Positions 45,297-56,800 are shown, counted from the stretch's first letter. The stretch: 64,000 nt of DNA from Macrosoma leucophasiata (GCA_036365455.1 JAWQUS010000002.1:6944001-7008000); one strand, 5' to 3'. Numbers and translations: made by a program. The notes: a model not told the origin generated them from the sequence alone.

Positions 45297-45997
45297 TATT
45301 ATAATAGTGTGCGTTTATAGACCACCAAATTATCAGAATTTGAATGTGTCCACTATGGAAGATTTGTTAAAAAAACTATGTTCAGGTAGAAAGTCTGTAA
45401 TTGTATGTGGTAATTTTAACATTAATATTTTAGAAAATAATTCAAATAGCAATAGATTACTGAATCTATTTAAATCATTCAACTTTTGCAATGTTTTTTT
45501 GGAACCCACCCGAGTGACCCACCTCGGCAACTTGTATAGATAATGAAAATGTGAATGTAAATATATATCTACAAATATTGTTAACTATTTGCCATCTGAT
45601 CATAGCGGCCAGACAATTACTTATGACGTAGATAAACCTTCCAGCAAAATTGAAAAAAACACATAGACCAGTAACATCTGTTAGATTGAATAACTTCAAT
45701 AATATTTTAAAAGAAAAATTATATTTTCAAAATTTTGACATAAGTAGTGCAAATGATTTTTATGCACAATTTTTTGATACTATTAATATACATTTTAATA
45801 ATATCTTTAAAATTAGAACAAGAACCGCAAAGTGTAAATTTAGTTTTTGTGACTGGGCAACTGATGGCATTCGAAGAAGTAGGGAACGATTATTTGAACT
45901 TTATGGTCTTAAAACTTATATGCAAAATCCAAATTTTAACAAGTATGTCGCTACATATTCAAAAATTTTTAAAAGAGTTTGCAAAAACGCAAAGTAA
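45297..45997 (+). pseudogene. LINE endonuclease C-terminal part and linker
   Basis: 45307-45543 reads CVYRPPNYQNLNVSTMEDLL, SVIVCGNFNINIL (GDFN equivalent; the Asp reads Asn) and FLEPTRVTHLG. After a frame break SDHSGQT-like residues follow near 45595. 45650-45997 is the linker to RT, with RPVTSVRLNNFNNIL and FELYGLKTYMQNPNFNKYV. Confidence 0.8.
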
Positions 45998-46036
45998 TTT
46001 AATATAAGCAATAAAATTAAAAATGCAGACGATAAA

Positions 46037-47466
46037 ATGAAGGCGACCTGGAAAATAATAAATAGTAAAACAGGCAAAAACAAGCGGTCTGAAACTCGTG
46101 TCCTTTTGGAGACACCACAGGGTATTTTAGGCTCAGATTTAGACATTGCTACACACTTTGAAGATTACTTTGCTGATATTCCATTCAAATTTACGGCACC
46201 TTTAAATTCTTCTACTGGAATATCGAGTGACATTCTTACAAGGAACGTAGAGCCTTGTTACATTAAACTAACTTTTAGTCATATTAGTCCACAAACAATC
46301 ATATCTACATTTAATCAGCTCAAAAACAAAGCTACTGAAGATATTTATGGTATGTCTGTTAAAGTGTGTAAATCGATTATTAGTACTGTAGCGCCTTATT
46401 TATCTTCAATTTTTAATTTATGTATTGAGCAGGGAATCTTTCCGGATTTGTTAAAACTGTGCAAAGTCGGACCATTATTTAAATCAGGGGATAGTAAAGA
46501 CCCGAATAATTATAGGCCGGTATCTGTTCTTCCCGTTATTAGTAAAGTTTTCGAGAAAGTGATACTTAATCAATTGCTGCAGCACTTCAATAAAAATAAG
46601 ATCTTACACCACCAACAATTTGGTTTCACAAAAGGTTGTAATACAATTGATGCCGGTGTTGCTTTACTTAAACATATTATATTTATGAAGCTTGGGCAGA
46701 TTCGCAGGATGCTATAGGAATCTTTTGCGACCTTTCAAAAGCATTTGACTGCGTGGATCATAATACGTTAATGTGCAAACTTGAGCACTATGGCCTTGGA
46801 TGTAAAGCCCTTCAACTTATTAAATCGTATCTAGAAAACCGGGAACAGAAAATACATGTTAACGGAGTAAAATCACCAGGCTCTAAAGTAGAAATGGGTG
46901 TACCACAGGGCTCGATATTAGGTTCATTTCTGTTTTTAGTATATATAAATGATTTGCTCCATTTGATGCCCATCAGTGAGCCTAAAACAATTTTATTTGC
47001 CAATGATACCTCGCTGGTCTTTAAAGTGAATAGAAAAGAACCAAATTATGATACTATTAATAAAGCCATACAAGAAGTACATAATTGGTTTACAGTAAAT
47101 AATCTTGCATTAGATAGTAAAAAAACTAAATGTATTCGTTTTACTCTTCCAAATGTCAAAAGTAAAGAAGGGGAAATATTCTTCAACAATGATAAAACAC
47201 AATTTGTAAGTGAAGCTGTCTTCTTGGGTATAACGCTTGATTCAAAATTGCAATGGGGTCCTCATATTAAACTGTTAGGAAAACGTCTAAGTTCTGCTGC
47301 TTATGCCGTCAGGAAGATTAGACAGTTAACGGATGTCGACACTGCGAGACTCGTTTATTTCAACTACTTTCACAGTGTCAGGTCCTACGGTATTTTGTTG
47401 TGGGGTCGGGCAGCTGAAATTGATTCAGTATTTATATTACAAAAGAGAGCTATTAGAGCGATATAA
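46037..47466 (+). pseudogene. LINE reverse transcriptase domain with altered active site
   Basis: 46037-46717: MKATWKIINSKTGKNKRSET, then the RT fingers with CKVGPLFKSGDSKDPNNYRP, VLPVISKVFEKVILNQL and HHQQFGFTKGCNT. A frameshift occurs near 46700. The second frame (46753-47466) reads DHNTLMCKLEHYG, GVPQGSILGSFLFLVYINDL, and the active-site box ILFANDTSL in place of the expected F/YADDT. The first catalytic Asp is therefore Asn (codon AAT, about 47002). It then reads NNLALDSKKTKCIRF, FLGITLDSKLQWGPHI and ending residues RAIRAI. About normal length for the domain. Confidence 0.85.
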
Positions 47467-47517
47467 AACTTAAATAGTCGTGACTCCTTGAAATAATTAT
47501 TCAAGCAAATAAATATA

Positions 47518-47790
47518 ATGACGGTCCCTTGCCAATATATTTATGAAAATATATTGTATGCTAGGAAAAACTTGCACTTATTTAAGAAAGTTAATGACAT
47601 ACATACTTATAATACCAGAAATAAAAATAAATTAGTATTTCCAAGTTTTCGCCTATCGAAAACACATAAATGTTTCTTAACATGTTGTATACAGTTTTAT
47701 AACAAAATTCCGTCCAACATTCTTGAACTTACAGATAATAAATTCAAGTCATGTATTAAACGCACACTATGTAAAAATGCGTACTTATAG
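47518..47790 (+). pseudogene. LINE ORF2 C-terminal end
   Basis: IYENILYARKNLHLFKKVND, HTYNTRNKNKLVFPSFRLSK and FYNKIPSNILELTDNKFKSC: the common HxYxTRxK...xYNxIPxxI...FK end of this LINE group. The frame ends at TAG. A frameshift near 47466 separates it from the RT frame. Confidence 0.8.
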
Positions 47791-48270
47791 ACTCGATGAC
47801 TATCTAAAGGATAGAGATGCCTGGACAAATGCTGGTCTAGCTCCACAAGACTAAACAATAATTTTGTGAAATTAATGTGCATTGTACTTGATATTGTAAA
47901 ACATAGTTATAAGTGTCATATTGTGAAAATACTTTTAAGGAACATATTTTGAAAAGACCCTACTGAGTTTTGTTTTAGCAGGTTTTTCTCAGTAATGTGG
48001 GCTTTGGAACTCTGCCAGTGAATGACAAAGAATGTCTCATATTTTTTTGTTTAGTCTTATCTTGCCGTTTGTAAAAGAGAGTATGGAACATTCTGTTTAT
48101 ACCTATTTTTATCATTAAGTATTTTTGGACTCTTATTTATTTTATTTTGTTTACTTTGACATATTAATCAACGTATCAGTTGTTATTCGCTTTAATTTTA
48201 TATTTGTAATTTGACCTATCACAAGCAAATTCTATTATTTCCTAGTGATTAAATGAATTTTTGAGTTTGA

Positions 48271-48545
48271 GTTTTGAAACAAAGATACAACTGAATATTA
48301 AGCATACATACTCGTATATGACACATTCTACTATCGGAGGCTAAGATTCATTTTGGGTCAACCACCAATAAACCATCACTTAGCATAAGAAGTGAGCTAA
48401 AATGATTGATGAAACTCCACATTTTTATGTACTCCAATCCAGTATTTTCCAGACTCTATTTTCCTGACTGCAATAAACTGTTGGAGAACTGCAATTACTT
48501 TTAAATGTAATATTATTATTTATACGAGCAAGTTATTTTCACAAA
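48271..48545. other. No recognisable feature
   Basis: AT-rich; nothing supported. Confidence 0.4.
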
Positions 48546-49275
48546 CAACAACTAAGGATGTTTTTTATTTACCCTATCACAACATACACGAAGAAGGAAG
48601 TTCCGGCAGAATTCCAAGTTGCCGCAAACAACTATGTGTTACGCCCAATAGTGTTTATGACGGGCGGAGGACGTAACTTTGCTTGTTATCCGAGAAATAT
48701 CGCAAGTCACAACATACATCCACGTTTTTTTATAGAAAAAGTTTGAGGACTGCTAGCCTCTTTATTGAATCACTGACCGTAGCTGTCATTCAAAACTTTT
48801 GATCAGAGAAATGAGTCTACGTAACGCTTCTGACGACGCGACATATTGAAAGTTGACTATTTTAAGTTAGAAATTTGAAAGTTGAAATTTTCTTGTAAAT
48901 TATGTTAATATATTTAACGTAACAACTAAGCACGTTTTTTATTAACCTTATTACAACATACAAGTATATAAGTGAGTTCCAAGCTGCCGCAAACAACTAG
49001 CACCCAATAGTGTTTATGACGGGTCGAGAACGAAACTTTGCTTGTTATCCAAGATATATCGCAAGTCACAACATGTATCCACATTTTTATAGAAAAACTT
49101 TTAGCTGCATTCCCTAGTATTGAATCATTGAGCGTAGCCTCCATTGAAAACTTTTGATCTGAGAAATAAAATGAGTATACCTGTCGCTCCTGTCGATGAA
49201 TTGAAAGTTGACTACAACGTTCATTTTAAAGTTAGAAAAAAATTTGAAATGCTCTTGTTATTTGTGTTTAATCGA
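48546..49275. repeat. Direct tandem duplication, about 370-bp unit
   Basis: Copy 1 about 48546-48920 and copy 2 about 48921-49275. They share AACTAAG...GTTTTTTATT, CCAAGTTGCCGCAAACAACT, CCCAATAGTGTTTATGACGG, ATATCGCAAGTCACAACAT and AACTTTTGATC. They differ by many substitutions and small indels, so the duplication is old. Neither copy has a convincing gene. Confidence 0.75.
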
Positions 49276-50644
49276 ACTTTTTTCGTGTTTTATGTTTAAG
49301 AAAAATTGTTGAATGTTTTTGTGTTTTCCTCCTTGCAATAAGCACAACCTAGGCCAAATATAAAAAGTATAAATGCATGCCTTGAAATACAAATCATAAT
49401 ATAGTTGTGCTTGAAACTAAAAACACCCAAATTACAACAATTTGGTGAAATTACAATAATAAAACAAATTGTAAACTGAATTTACTTTTTGTAATATTGA
49501 AAAATATTTTGATCCACAGCTGTTCTCAATCTTTCGAAACACGAAAAAGCTGCAAGCATCAAAAAGGATCATACTGATCCTAGGTTGTTGAAAGTCTTTA
49601 TTCTCTTTACACTTTCAATCTCAGTACATCAGATAATGTGAAAATCGGATAATGGAACACCCACAGACCAATCACTATGGGAACACCTAATCCTCTACTA
49701 AATCGTCTAGTCACGTTCTGTTCACATAGATCGACATCGAGCAGTGAGGTGCTTGCATTATTGTTTCTTTTGGTATTGGTATAACAAACGCGTTCTCCAC
49801 GTGTAGGTAAGTGGTTATTGCAGCTTAGACATACCCAAAGGACTGTGCAAATGCTTACACCACTAGATGCTATAGTTCATTAGCCTCTTTTGGTTTCATT
49901 TAAAATATTTAGGTATGTGGATATAATATATCGTTAGATATATACCTTCTTACATAACATAATTACATTAAAGATTTTTTACGAAAAAAAAATCTTTAGC
50001 AGAATTTTTCTTAACTTTTATGCCTTTCGGCTAAACGCTTAGCTATTACGCCAATCAGATTCAGCGTCTTAATACGGATATAATCTTAAAAATATAAAAA
50101 CGCCCATGGCTGACTTCGGCTTATAATATAAAAACAGATATGAAAAACCTTCCAGCGAAATAGACGTACATTTTATTACACGAAAACGTGAGTGTCAACC
50201 ATACTAATTAAGTCGCAAAGATAAAAAGAAGGACAGACAGAAATGCGAACATGAAAAAAAATATACATCGGTATAAAACGGAGTATCTTTGAAGAAAGAA
50301 TTATGTGTAATGACTTTCCCCTCCGTAATTCTCAAACAACATAAAAGAATTCGAAATAGACAAAGAAAAGTTGGGCGCTACTTGAAACGATAAAGTTATA
50401 AGCTCGTTGTTTACATTTACTTTATTGACATAACAACACCTCGGAACTGAGGCCGAGCGGTTTGAATATCCCAAACCATTAGAATTATCGATCGGTATGC
50501 TACATTCGAAGTTTGATTAGTTCGCGAAGATCAACATCGAACTCCCGCGGTGGAACCATAAACTTTTTATGACATGGAAAAATGTGGGTAGTATGATAAG
50601 TTGTTCACAAGCGTTCAGTAAGTGCAGCGTTGAAGTTCCAAGAT
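49276..50644. other. No recognisable feature
   Basis: AT-rich; I found no coding motif or named repeat. Confidence 0.45.
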
Positions 50645-50910
50645 AAACTGATGGTAGAGCTCCAGTGACGGAGCTCGCAGGCGTAGGTACCACCGTATTA
50701 TCTAATATACTTGCCGCTAAATGGTAGTGTTCCACACTATCGTATTCCGGTCAGGTGATAATGTATGGCCCTGTAATTTCCGGCACAGAGGCATAACACC
50801 TTAGGCCTCAGGAGTGGTAACGCATCTGCATTTGACCTCTGGTCAAATCATCACTTAACATGAATGTGAACTGCATGCTTGTTTACCACTTTCATTACAT
50901 AAAAAAAGAA
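50645..50910 (+). mobile_element. SINE-J, nearly full length
   Basis: CTGATGGTAGAGCTCCAGTG to CTTGTTTACCACTTTCATTA plus A7, with a short deletion before ATCATCACTTAACATGAATG. Confidence 0.8.
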
Positions 50911-51022
50911 ACTAAGGGCGTATATGTCACCTAATCGCTTTAAAAGCTAATTCTACAATATGTCAATCTTGTGACACAACGCATCCCAAAATACATCTAC
51001 GTGTCGCACTCTAATGAAGAGA

Positions 51023-51585
51023 TAGGTTAAGATCCCACTGCAGATTCATTTCGTTCATCCAGATATGCTGTAAACCTATTTTTACGCATATTTATAATCT
51101 AGAGAATATATATCCACTAGGTTGCCTATCACAATTTGGCCGCAAGTATTTTGTTATATGTTTTATTTTTAACAGCCAGCAACTCTTATTTGCGGCCGAT
51201 TCAATTTGGCTCCCGTATATCATATTAAATGAGAAAAAAATTGCTTTAATTTAATATAAAATAAATAATACAGGTACGTTATGGACGTAAAAAGTTATGA
51301 GGCGGAACGAAAATATATAGGGGCGGCCAAGTGCGCAACGGCAGCCGTGATTTTTCCAAGCCGAGTCTTTAGAAAAATTGCCGTGAAGTAAATTATGTAT
51401 TATTGAAAAAACAATTAAAAAATATTCTTTTCCGAAAATAAATATAAAAAATTACTTGCGGATATTTTTTGATAGGTAACCTAATGGATATAATAATATA
51501 CTCTCTAGGTTATAAATATGCGTAAAAATTAGGATTGCAGCATATCTGGATGAACGAAATGATTCTGCAGTGGGATCCTAACCTA
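51023..51585. mobile_element. Element with about 115-bp terminal inverted repeats
   Basis: 563 bp. The left arm (about 51023-51140: TAGGTTAAGATCCCACTGC... CATTTCGTTCATCCAGATAT... TTTACGCATATTTATAA) is the inverse of the right arm (about 51465-51585) with few mismatches. The unpaired centre (about 320 bp) contains GGGGCGGCCAAGTGCGCAAC and has no long frame. Superfamily unknown. Confidence 0.8.
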
Positions 51586-51866
51586 AGACTGACGCGGCCG
51601 GTCGCAATTAACGATCGAATCAGAACCACCATCGCTGCAACTCAGTCGCTGATTGCGACCGCTCCCTCTCCTTTGTTGTCCCCTGTGATCACAATGGACG
51701 ATGTTCCAAATCAAAATGGTTTTGTTGAACGTTTTTAGTATGCACCCTTTAGATTCGCAAAATCTTCGCATTGACGGCTGTCGGCAAGTCGAATGCTCTT
51801 TTGGTGGACTTTTTCTGGCTCTATCCATAGATATTTGATCTAATGGTGGGCATTTATTTGAAGCGT
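51586..51866. other. Unassigned
   Basis: Open on both strands for about 60-100 codons, but no domain. Confidence 0.35.
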
Positions 51867-52190
51867 GCATGGCCCCGCGCCTGGTGTAGATCATAAGCGA
51901 TCTACTTGATTAAGCGTTACGGGCGCGGTCGGGTGTGTGATGGGTGACCGCTAGTAGCAAATTAAAATTCGCGTTTCCGTGCTTCGGAGGGCACGTTAAG
52001 CCGTCGGTCCCGGTTGCTATCGATAGATAGCAGTCGTTAAACCTTGTCGGAGGCCTTATGGGCGGTTTGAAAACATCGGACTAACCCGTATCTCCACCAA
52101 CCCGCACTTGACCAGCGTGGTGGAGTAAGCTCCAGGCCTCCCCCCAAAAAGGGGAGAGGCCATATATTGGGTTGCCATTATTATTATTTT
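51867..52190 (+). mobile_element. SINE-5S, head present, small internal deletions
   Basis: GCATGGCCCCGCGCCTGG head, TTAAGCGTTACGGGCGCGG and GATGGGTGACCGC as in 5S rRNA, then the shared body and GGGTTGCCATTATTATT. Confidence 0.75.
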
Positions 52191-52310
52191 ATTATTATTT
52201 AGTTGAATTTAAATTAAATGTGTTCGATTGTACATTATCTCCCTCATTTCTTGAAATAGTAATTAGAAAAGTGTAATCATGTATCCACGCTTAATTTTAA
52301 TCTGATTATT

Positions 52311-52868
52311 GTGACACAGTTACTTAATCTGGGAGTATCATTGAAAATAGATGGAAAAACCTTATCCTCCAAGGGTTATCTGAAGGGAGTAACTCGCAAT
52401 AAGGTGATGTTGTGTGTGTGGTGGGATTGGAAGGGCATTATTCATTATGAGCTATTACCACCAGGCAGGACTATCGATTCTGAACTCTACTGCGAACAAC
52501 TGATGAGATTAAAGCAAGAAGTTGAGAGAAAGCGGCCGGAATTGATCAACAGAAGGGGTGTGGTGTTTCATCATGATAACGCTAGACCTCACACATCTAT
52601 AGCCACTCAGCAAAAATTAAGAGAGTTTGGCTGGGAGATGTTAATGCATCCGCCGTATAGTCCTGACCTTGCACCTTCAGATTTCCACCTGTTTCGGTCT
52701 CTTCAGAATTCTTTATGCAATGTTAGGTTAACATCACGAGAGGACTGCCAAATCCACTTGTCGTGGTATTTTGATGAGAAGTCCCAAAATGTTTATAGCA
52801 ATGGGATCATGTCCCTACCTACAAGATGGCAAAAGGTTATCGAACAAAATGGTACATACATACTTTAG
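52311..52868 (+). pseudogene. Truncated mariner transposase fused to a foreign N-terminus
   Basis: A 185-codon uninterrupted frame. The first about 27 residues (MTQLLNLGVSLKIDGK...) are not mariner. From TRNKVMLCVWWDWKG on it is mariner, with FHHDNARPHT and PPYSPDLAPSDFHLF (second and third Asp), ending EQNGTYIL. It lacks the DNA-binding domain and the first catalytic Asp, so it cannot transpose. The open frame may reflect recent decay rather than selection. Confidence 0.75.
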
Positions 52869-52942
52869 TTGAATTTAAATAAACTATATTATAAAATGTT
52901 TTGAATTATGTTAAAAATGCGAAGAAACTTTTTCCCCAACCT
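52387..52942 (+). mobile_element. mariner element copy 3, 5'-truncated
   Basis: Only the 3' half remains, ending in the TIR AACTTTTTCCCCAACC (to 52941). The left end is replaced by unrelated sequence. Confidence 0.85.
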
Positions 52943-53022
52943 AATATATTGCTATTGGTTGTCCTTGAAACTATTGGACCTCAAATTTTAAAAATATTAC
53001 GAAAAATATTTCTTTGTTATTA

Positions 53023-53275
53023 CTAGCTGACCCGGCAAACTTCGTAATGCCTCACAATGAAATAATGTGTCAAAGGTTTGATAGATACGGGCTATTTGTA
53101 TGGGAAAATGAAATTGTGGTTATAACTATTTCCCTTAAAATTTTGCATATTTTCTCAGCTTTTAAACCTTCCCTGGACTTCCAAAAATCATTCAAAACCA
53201 AAATTAGCCAAATCGGTATAGTCGTTCTCGCGTTTTAGCGAGACTAACGAACAGCAATTGGTTTTTATATATATA
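53023..53275 (-). mobile_element. Non-autonomous Helitron, family N1
   Basis: CTAG end at 53023-53026; TATATATA-rich start at about 53275 on the minus strand. Confidence 0.75.
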
Positions 53276-53774
53276 CGGAAGTCCATGGTATTTTGAGATA
53301 ACATATCGTTAGTGATACTGCAATACCGCTTATCCAACATTGGAAAATACCGCGGAACTACAAAAGTAGCAAAATTGAGATTTCGCGGCTGTAGGTTTCT
53401 ATTGCCGATTGGCTCCTTCTCGTATCATCCGTTACGCCTATAACCAACCAGAGAGCGAGATATTTTACTTTTTCAAAACCGCGCCATTAAGACTCCAGGT
53501 AAAATTTCTTTAAAACCGCATAATTACGGGAAGTTACAGGTGCGTGAGAGTGTTTTGTGCGTTACTCCGAAAAAATATATTATTATCGAAGAGCTACTGA
53601 AGATATTTCCATGTAAGTACTATACACTAATTTTGTAATGCACAGGGATTATTTATTAAATATTGCAGTATTTATTGTGTTTTGTACATAAAGTTATGAT
53701 CAAACTTTATTTGGTAGTTACGCGGTTTCCTATAAATTATTCTACGTGATTTTTTTTGTACATCCGCGGAATTA

Positions 53775-54112
53775 TTGATGTTTAATCTTTGTGTGAATGA
53801 TAGTATCGGTGTAAAAATGAAAAAAGGCATGCTCCGATGGTTCGGGCATATAGAAAGAATGTCGAATGAGCGAATGACTAAACAGATATACAATGCGAAT
53901 GTGGATGGTTGCAGAGGCCCAGGAAGACCAAGGCTGACCTACCATGACCAAATAGGTCGAGTTCTGTCTGATGGTGGGGTCAAAAGTCTTAGGAATCGGC
54001 GTGCATGTATGAAGAGAATGATGAAGGTAGACGAGGCACGAGAGGTTTGTCAGAACCGGGATGTCTGGCGCTCTACACTCTCTGCCTACCCCGTTAGGGA
54101 CCTGGCGTGAAG
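53775..54112 (+). pseudogene. RTE-like LINE C-terminal region
   Basis: Reads MLRWFGHIERMSNERMTKQI, NANVDGCRGPGRPRLTYHDQ, GRVLSDGGVKSLRNRRACMK and VCQNRDVWRSTLSAYPVRDL, ending at TGA. The RWFGHxERM...GRGRPRxT block is common at the C-terminus of RTE-type endonuclease-reverse transcriptases. RT and nuclease are absent. The 3' end after the stop is GAAGATACATATATA. Nested inside the 48-bp-TIR transposon. Confidence 0.65.
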
Positions 54113-54269
54113 ATACATATATAATCTTTGCCTTGCAGTAGGATTAATCCTGATTGCTACTAGTAACTTTCTAGAAACCTTTTTTATTATAAATATGTTT
54201 TGCTCACTTTACTTAGGTACTATTATAAGCTGTGTTTTTGCTGACGATTAGTCATTTTTCTGGTTTCAT

Positions 54270-54620
54270 TTGAAATGTTTTTTAGGGTCAGTTTCACTAC
54301 AAAAATGGTGTTTATCTGCACATCTAAACACCATTTTTCAAAAATATATCAGTAGAATGTCTAATTTCCCCTTTACTCTTTGTTATCAGTTTGAAAAGGG
54401 GAAATGAGACATTCTACTGATATACTTTTTACATTCGTTTATTACATTTAGTTTTATCTTAGTGATATTCTTGACTTTACATATATTTTTTATCTTGTTT
54501 GACATGTATATCAATTGTTGTTCACTTTAATTTATTTTGTTTGTTTTTGACGTGTCATAAGAGGTGCCTGTCACCCTAAACGAATAAATGAGTTTCTGAT
54601 TCTGATTCTGATTCTGACAT
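54270..54620 (+). mobile_element. LINE 3' UTR fragment with two hairpins
   Basis: TTATCTTGTTTGACATG, TTGTTGTTCACTTTAATTTA and an AATAAATGAG end followed by CTGATT repeats resemble the 3' UTR of the LINE at 43390-48270. Hairpin 1: 54301-54314 with 54325-54338. Hairpin 2: about 54346-54373 with 54397-54424 (ATCAGTAGAATGTCT arm). Confidence 0.6.
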
Positions 54621-54836
54621 AAGTAGTTTGAAATTAATCCAATTAGAATGTACAAGCTGACCAATTAATTCAGTTATTATTTTTTGGCATGTCAGAAGAG
54701 CAAGCAAATGAGCACTAAGTTTGTGTGACGCAGACTATTTACGAGGAGCCGATATCAACAGCGTAGTGGTGACTTTGAGAGACCTATAAAAAGTCGACAG
54801 GAACTGCTATGAAAGAAGCAACAAATCCTCGATCAA

Positions 54837-55535
54837 ATGAACGCGCTCCCTGCACCTTACACACCAGTATTTTCCCACCAGAAACTTTCAGAGCCAACAC
54901 CACCTTTGCAATCAGCAGATATTTTTTCAAGTACTGCAGAGTTTACTACGTTAACTATTGTGTTTGAACCCGTCGATCTTGTTCCCTCACCAACACTTCT
55001 CCCAGTGGTTGAGTCCGCTGATAAATCTTCAACCATTCTTCGAGATATTAAGTCCACTGATCAGGTTACAACACACCCTATTGTTTAAGAAAATGGAGCC
55101 AATAGCACTATTTTAGATTTCTTTTCAGATGATTCTGTATCAGATCCACTGAAGAGACACGAATAGACATTTTAATAGTTTTTGGAGAATGAGGTGGCCT
55201 GAAAAGAAAATGTTTGTTTCTTCAATGGTAGATAAAAAAGATACGAGCAGAAAAACTCTAGACGAGAATGTACTAAAATAATATACTACTTGCCGGTTAA
55301 TGGTAAAAAAGAAAGGGATTGCATGACCACATTTTTGAACACACTTGGCATAAAAGAATGGACTGGTCGGTACTGGCTTGGTGATTCCAGATGTCCACCA
55401 AAGGGCAACATTGCGCCACAGAATATTGATAACACCAAAAGCAAACGAGATTCCGTTAAAGTATACTTACCTAAATTGCCTTCTCACTATTGTCGCCAAT
55501 CCAGTACCAAACAGTACTTGGAACCAATAATCTAA
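54837..55535 (+). pseudogene. Transposase-like remnant, N-terminal and central pieces
   Basis: 54837-55088 is a Ser/Thr/Pro-rich frame (MNALPAPYTPVFSHQKLSEP). 55290-55535 contains FLNTLGIKEWTGRYWLGDS, VKVYLPKLPSHYCRQSSTKQ and YLEPI, and stops. The HYCR...YLEP block occurs, as far as I recall, in a group of insect transposon proteins of unclear superfamily. The frame resumes near 55557 with NLYVEHSTSKSVP. Confidence 0.45.
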
Positions 55536-55556
55536 TCAAAGTCCCAACTTTATAAT

Positions 55557-55860
55557 TTGTACGTGGAACATTCGACTTCCAAATCAGTGCCCATTGCTTC
55601 AAGGAAACTAGTTGTTGACATTCTAGATGCAGAGAACATTGGTTTATTTAAACCGAAAAAAGACGCTTGTGATGTTTGTTGCTCGTAAAAACTCTATTCG
55701 TTCTGGGCAAAGCTCTGGAGACGACTGTATTGTAGATCTGCGGGTGCTGTAATACAGCCCTGATGGAAAAAATGAGTATAAACAGAATTTTGAAGACGAC
55801 TTCCGAGCTTTGCCTAGGAGACCTAAAAACATAGAAACTCTACACCACTAAAAACTAAAA
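55557..55860 (+). pseudogene. Transposase-like remnant, C-terminal piece
   Basis: Pieces in shifting frames: ENIGLFKPKKDACDVCCS (a Cys-rich motif), then a deletion, then SPDGKNEYKQNFEDDFRALP and RRPKNIETLHH. It follows the 55290 frame in the right order. The catalytic core between the Cys motif and the end is mostly missing. Confidence 0.4.
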
Positions 55861-56569
55861 TACTTCAGTTCTGGTTTCAGAAGTTTTTTTATTTTGTATA
55901 CTTTTCTACTTTTTTTTATAACTTCTTATATAGTAGCTTATTTAAAAACCTACTTGATGACAATTTTGACTGAAATTATGGTTTCCATTTTAATTATGTT
56001 AGATACTTTTTGTTCTAATTGTTAACTTTAGAAGATTTTGCCGTTCAGACTCGGTGATTTATGTTTATAACTTGCTACAAGCAAACTGGTAAGTTTAATA
56101 ATTATAAAGACCTGAAGAAAGTTTAATTTTGGTGTTTTAAATATAAAATATTTGAGATTTTTATACTATTTTGTTGTATTTTTTTGGTTTGATTGCGCGT
56201 AATTCATAACTACCAAAAATGTGTAGATTTTGCTACCTCAATAATGCGTAAGTGATTATTCTAACTAATGGCTAATTATATCGCTCAAATACTTGTGAGT
56301 TAGGTTAAGATTCTCCTTTAGTACCTAAAATTTATTTTGCAACAATCATTCAAAACATATTTAACAAGAAATTCAGTTTTTTTGCTCTCCTGTAAAATTC
56401 ATTTTTAGAAGATGCGCGGTATTTTCCAATGTTGGTTAAGCGTTATTGCAGTATCACCGACGATATGATACAATGTATCATTTTTACGATACTCAGTTTT
56501 TGATTAGGTAAAATTTATTCGGTCAGTAATATAAGTAAGTTAATATTTCAAAACATATAACTACCTAAA

Positions 56570-56800
56570 ACATCACCACTTATCTGTATACTGTCTACAA
56601 CAAATAAAAAAAATCCTCTTCAAATTACTAATTCGATTCGCCAGTGAGAACATACGCGTAGCTTTCCTTCTACAAAACAGCGCTAATTTAAACATTTCCG
56701 CTACGCTCAGCAAACTCGGCTGTTTCAATAGCGAAATGCAAGTATAAATTGCAAGAGCCTGTTTTCCGCGAAACAATTATTATTAGAAAAGTCATGGAAT
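56570..56800 (-). pseudogene. LINE C-terminal end, third copy of the 40059 family
   Basis: The minus frame reads KQALAIYTCISLLKQPSLLS and MFKLALFCRRKATRMFSLAN, a diverged version of the end of 40197-40775. Only about 220 bp. Confidence 0.7.

Larger units (their letters stand above)
43390..48270 (+). mobile_element. Near-complete Jockey/CR1-group LINE, split by a mariner
   Basis: About 3.7 kb of LINE sequence once the mariner (44154-45296) is set aside. Order: a short frame of uncertain origin (43392-43598), endonuclease (43740-44153 and 45297-45540), linker (45650-45997), RT (46037-47466), C-terminal tail (47518-47790), 3' UTR, and an end with TTTTTGAGTTTGAGTTTTG at about 48253-48271. The coding region has several stops and frameshifts. 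Its closest relative here is the 3' UTR fragment at 54270-54620. Confidence 0.85.
53307..56462 (+). mobile_element. Unclassified DNA transposon with 48-bp TIRs, decayed
   Basis: 53307-53354 and the inverse of 56415-56462 match at 44 of 48 positions by eye. Both ends are flanked by ATAT (53303-53306, 56463-56466), which could be a 4-bp target duplication; ATAT is self-complementary, so it may instead belong to the TIR. The interior holds transposase-like remnants (54837-55860) and LINE debris (53775-54620). About 3.16 kb. A 4-bp duplication would fit Sola-type transposons, but I cannot confirm the class. Confidence 0.7.
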
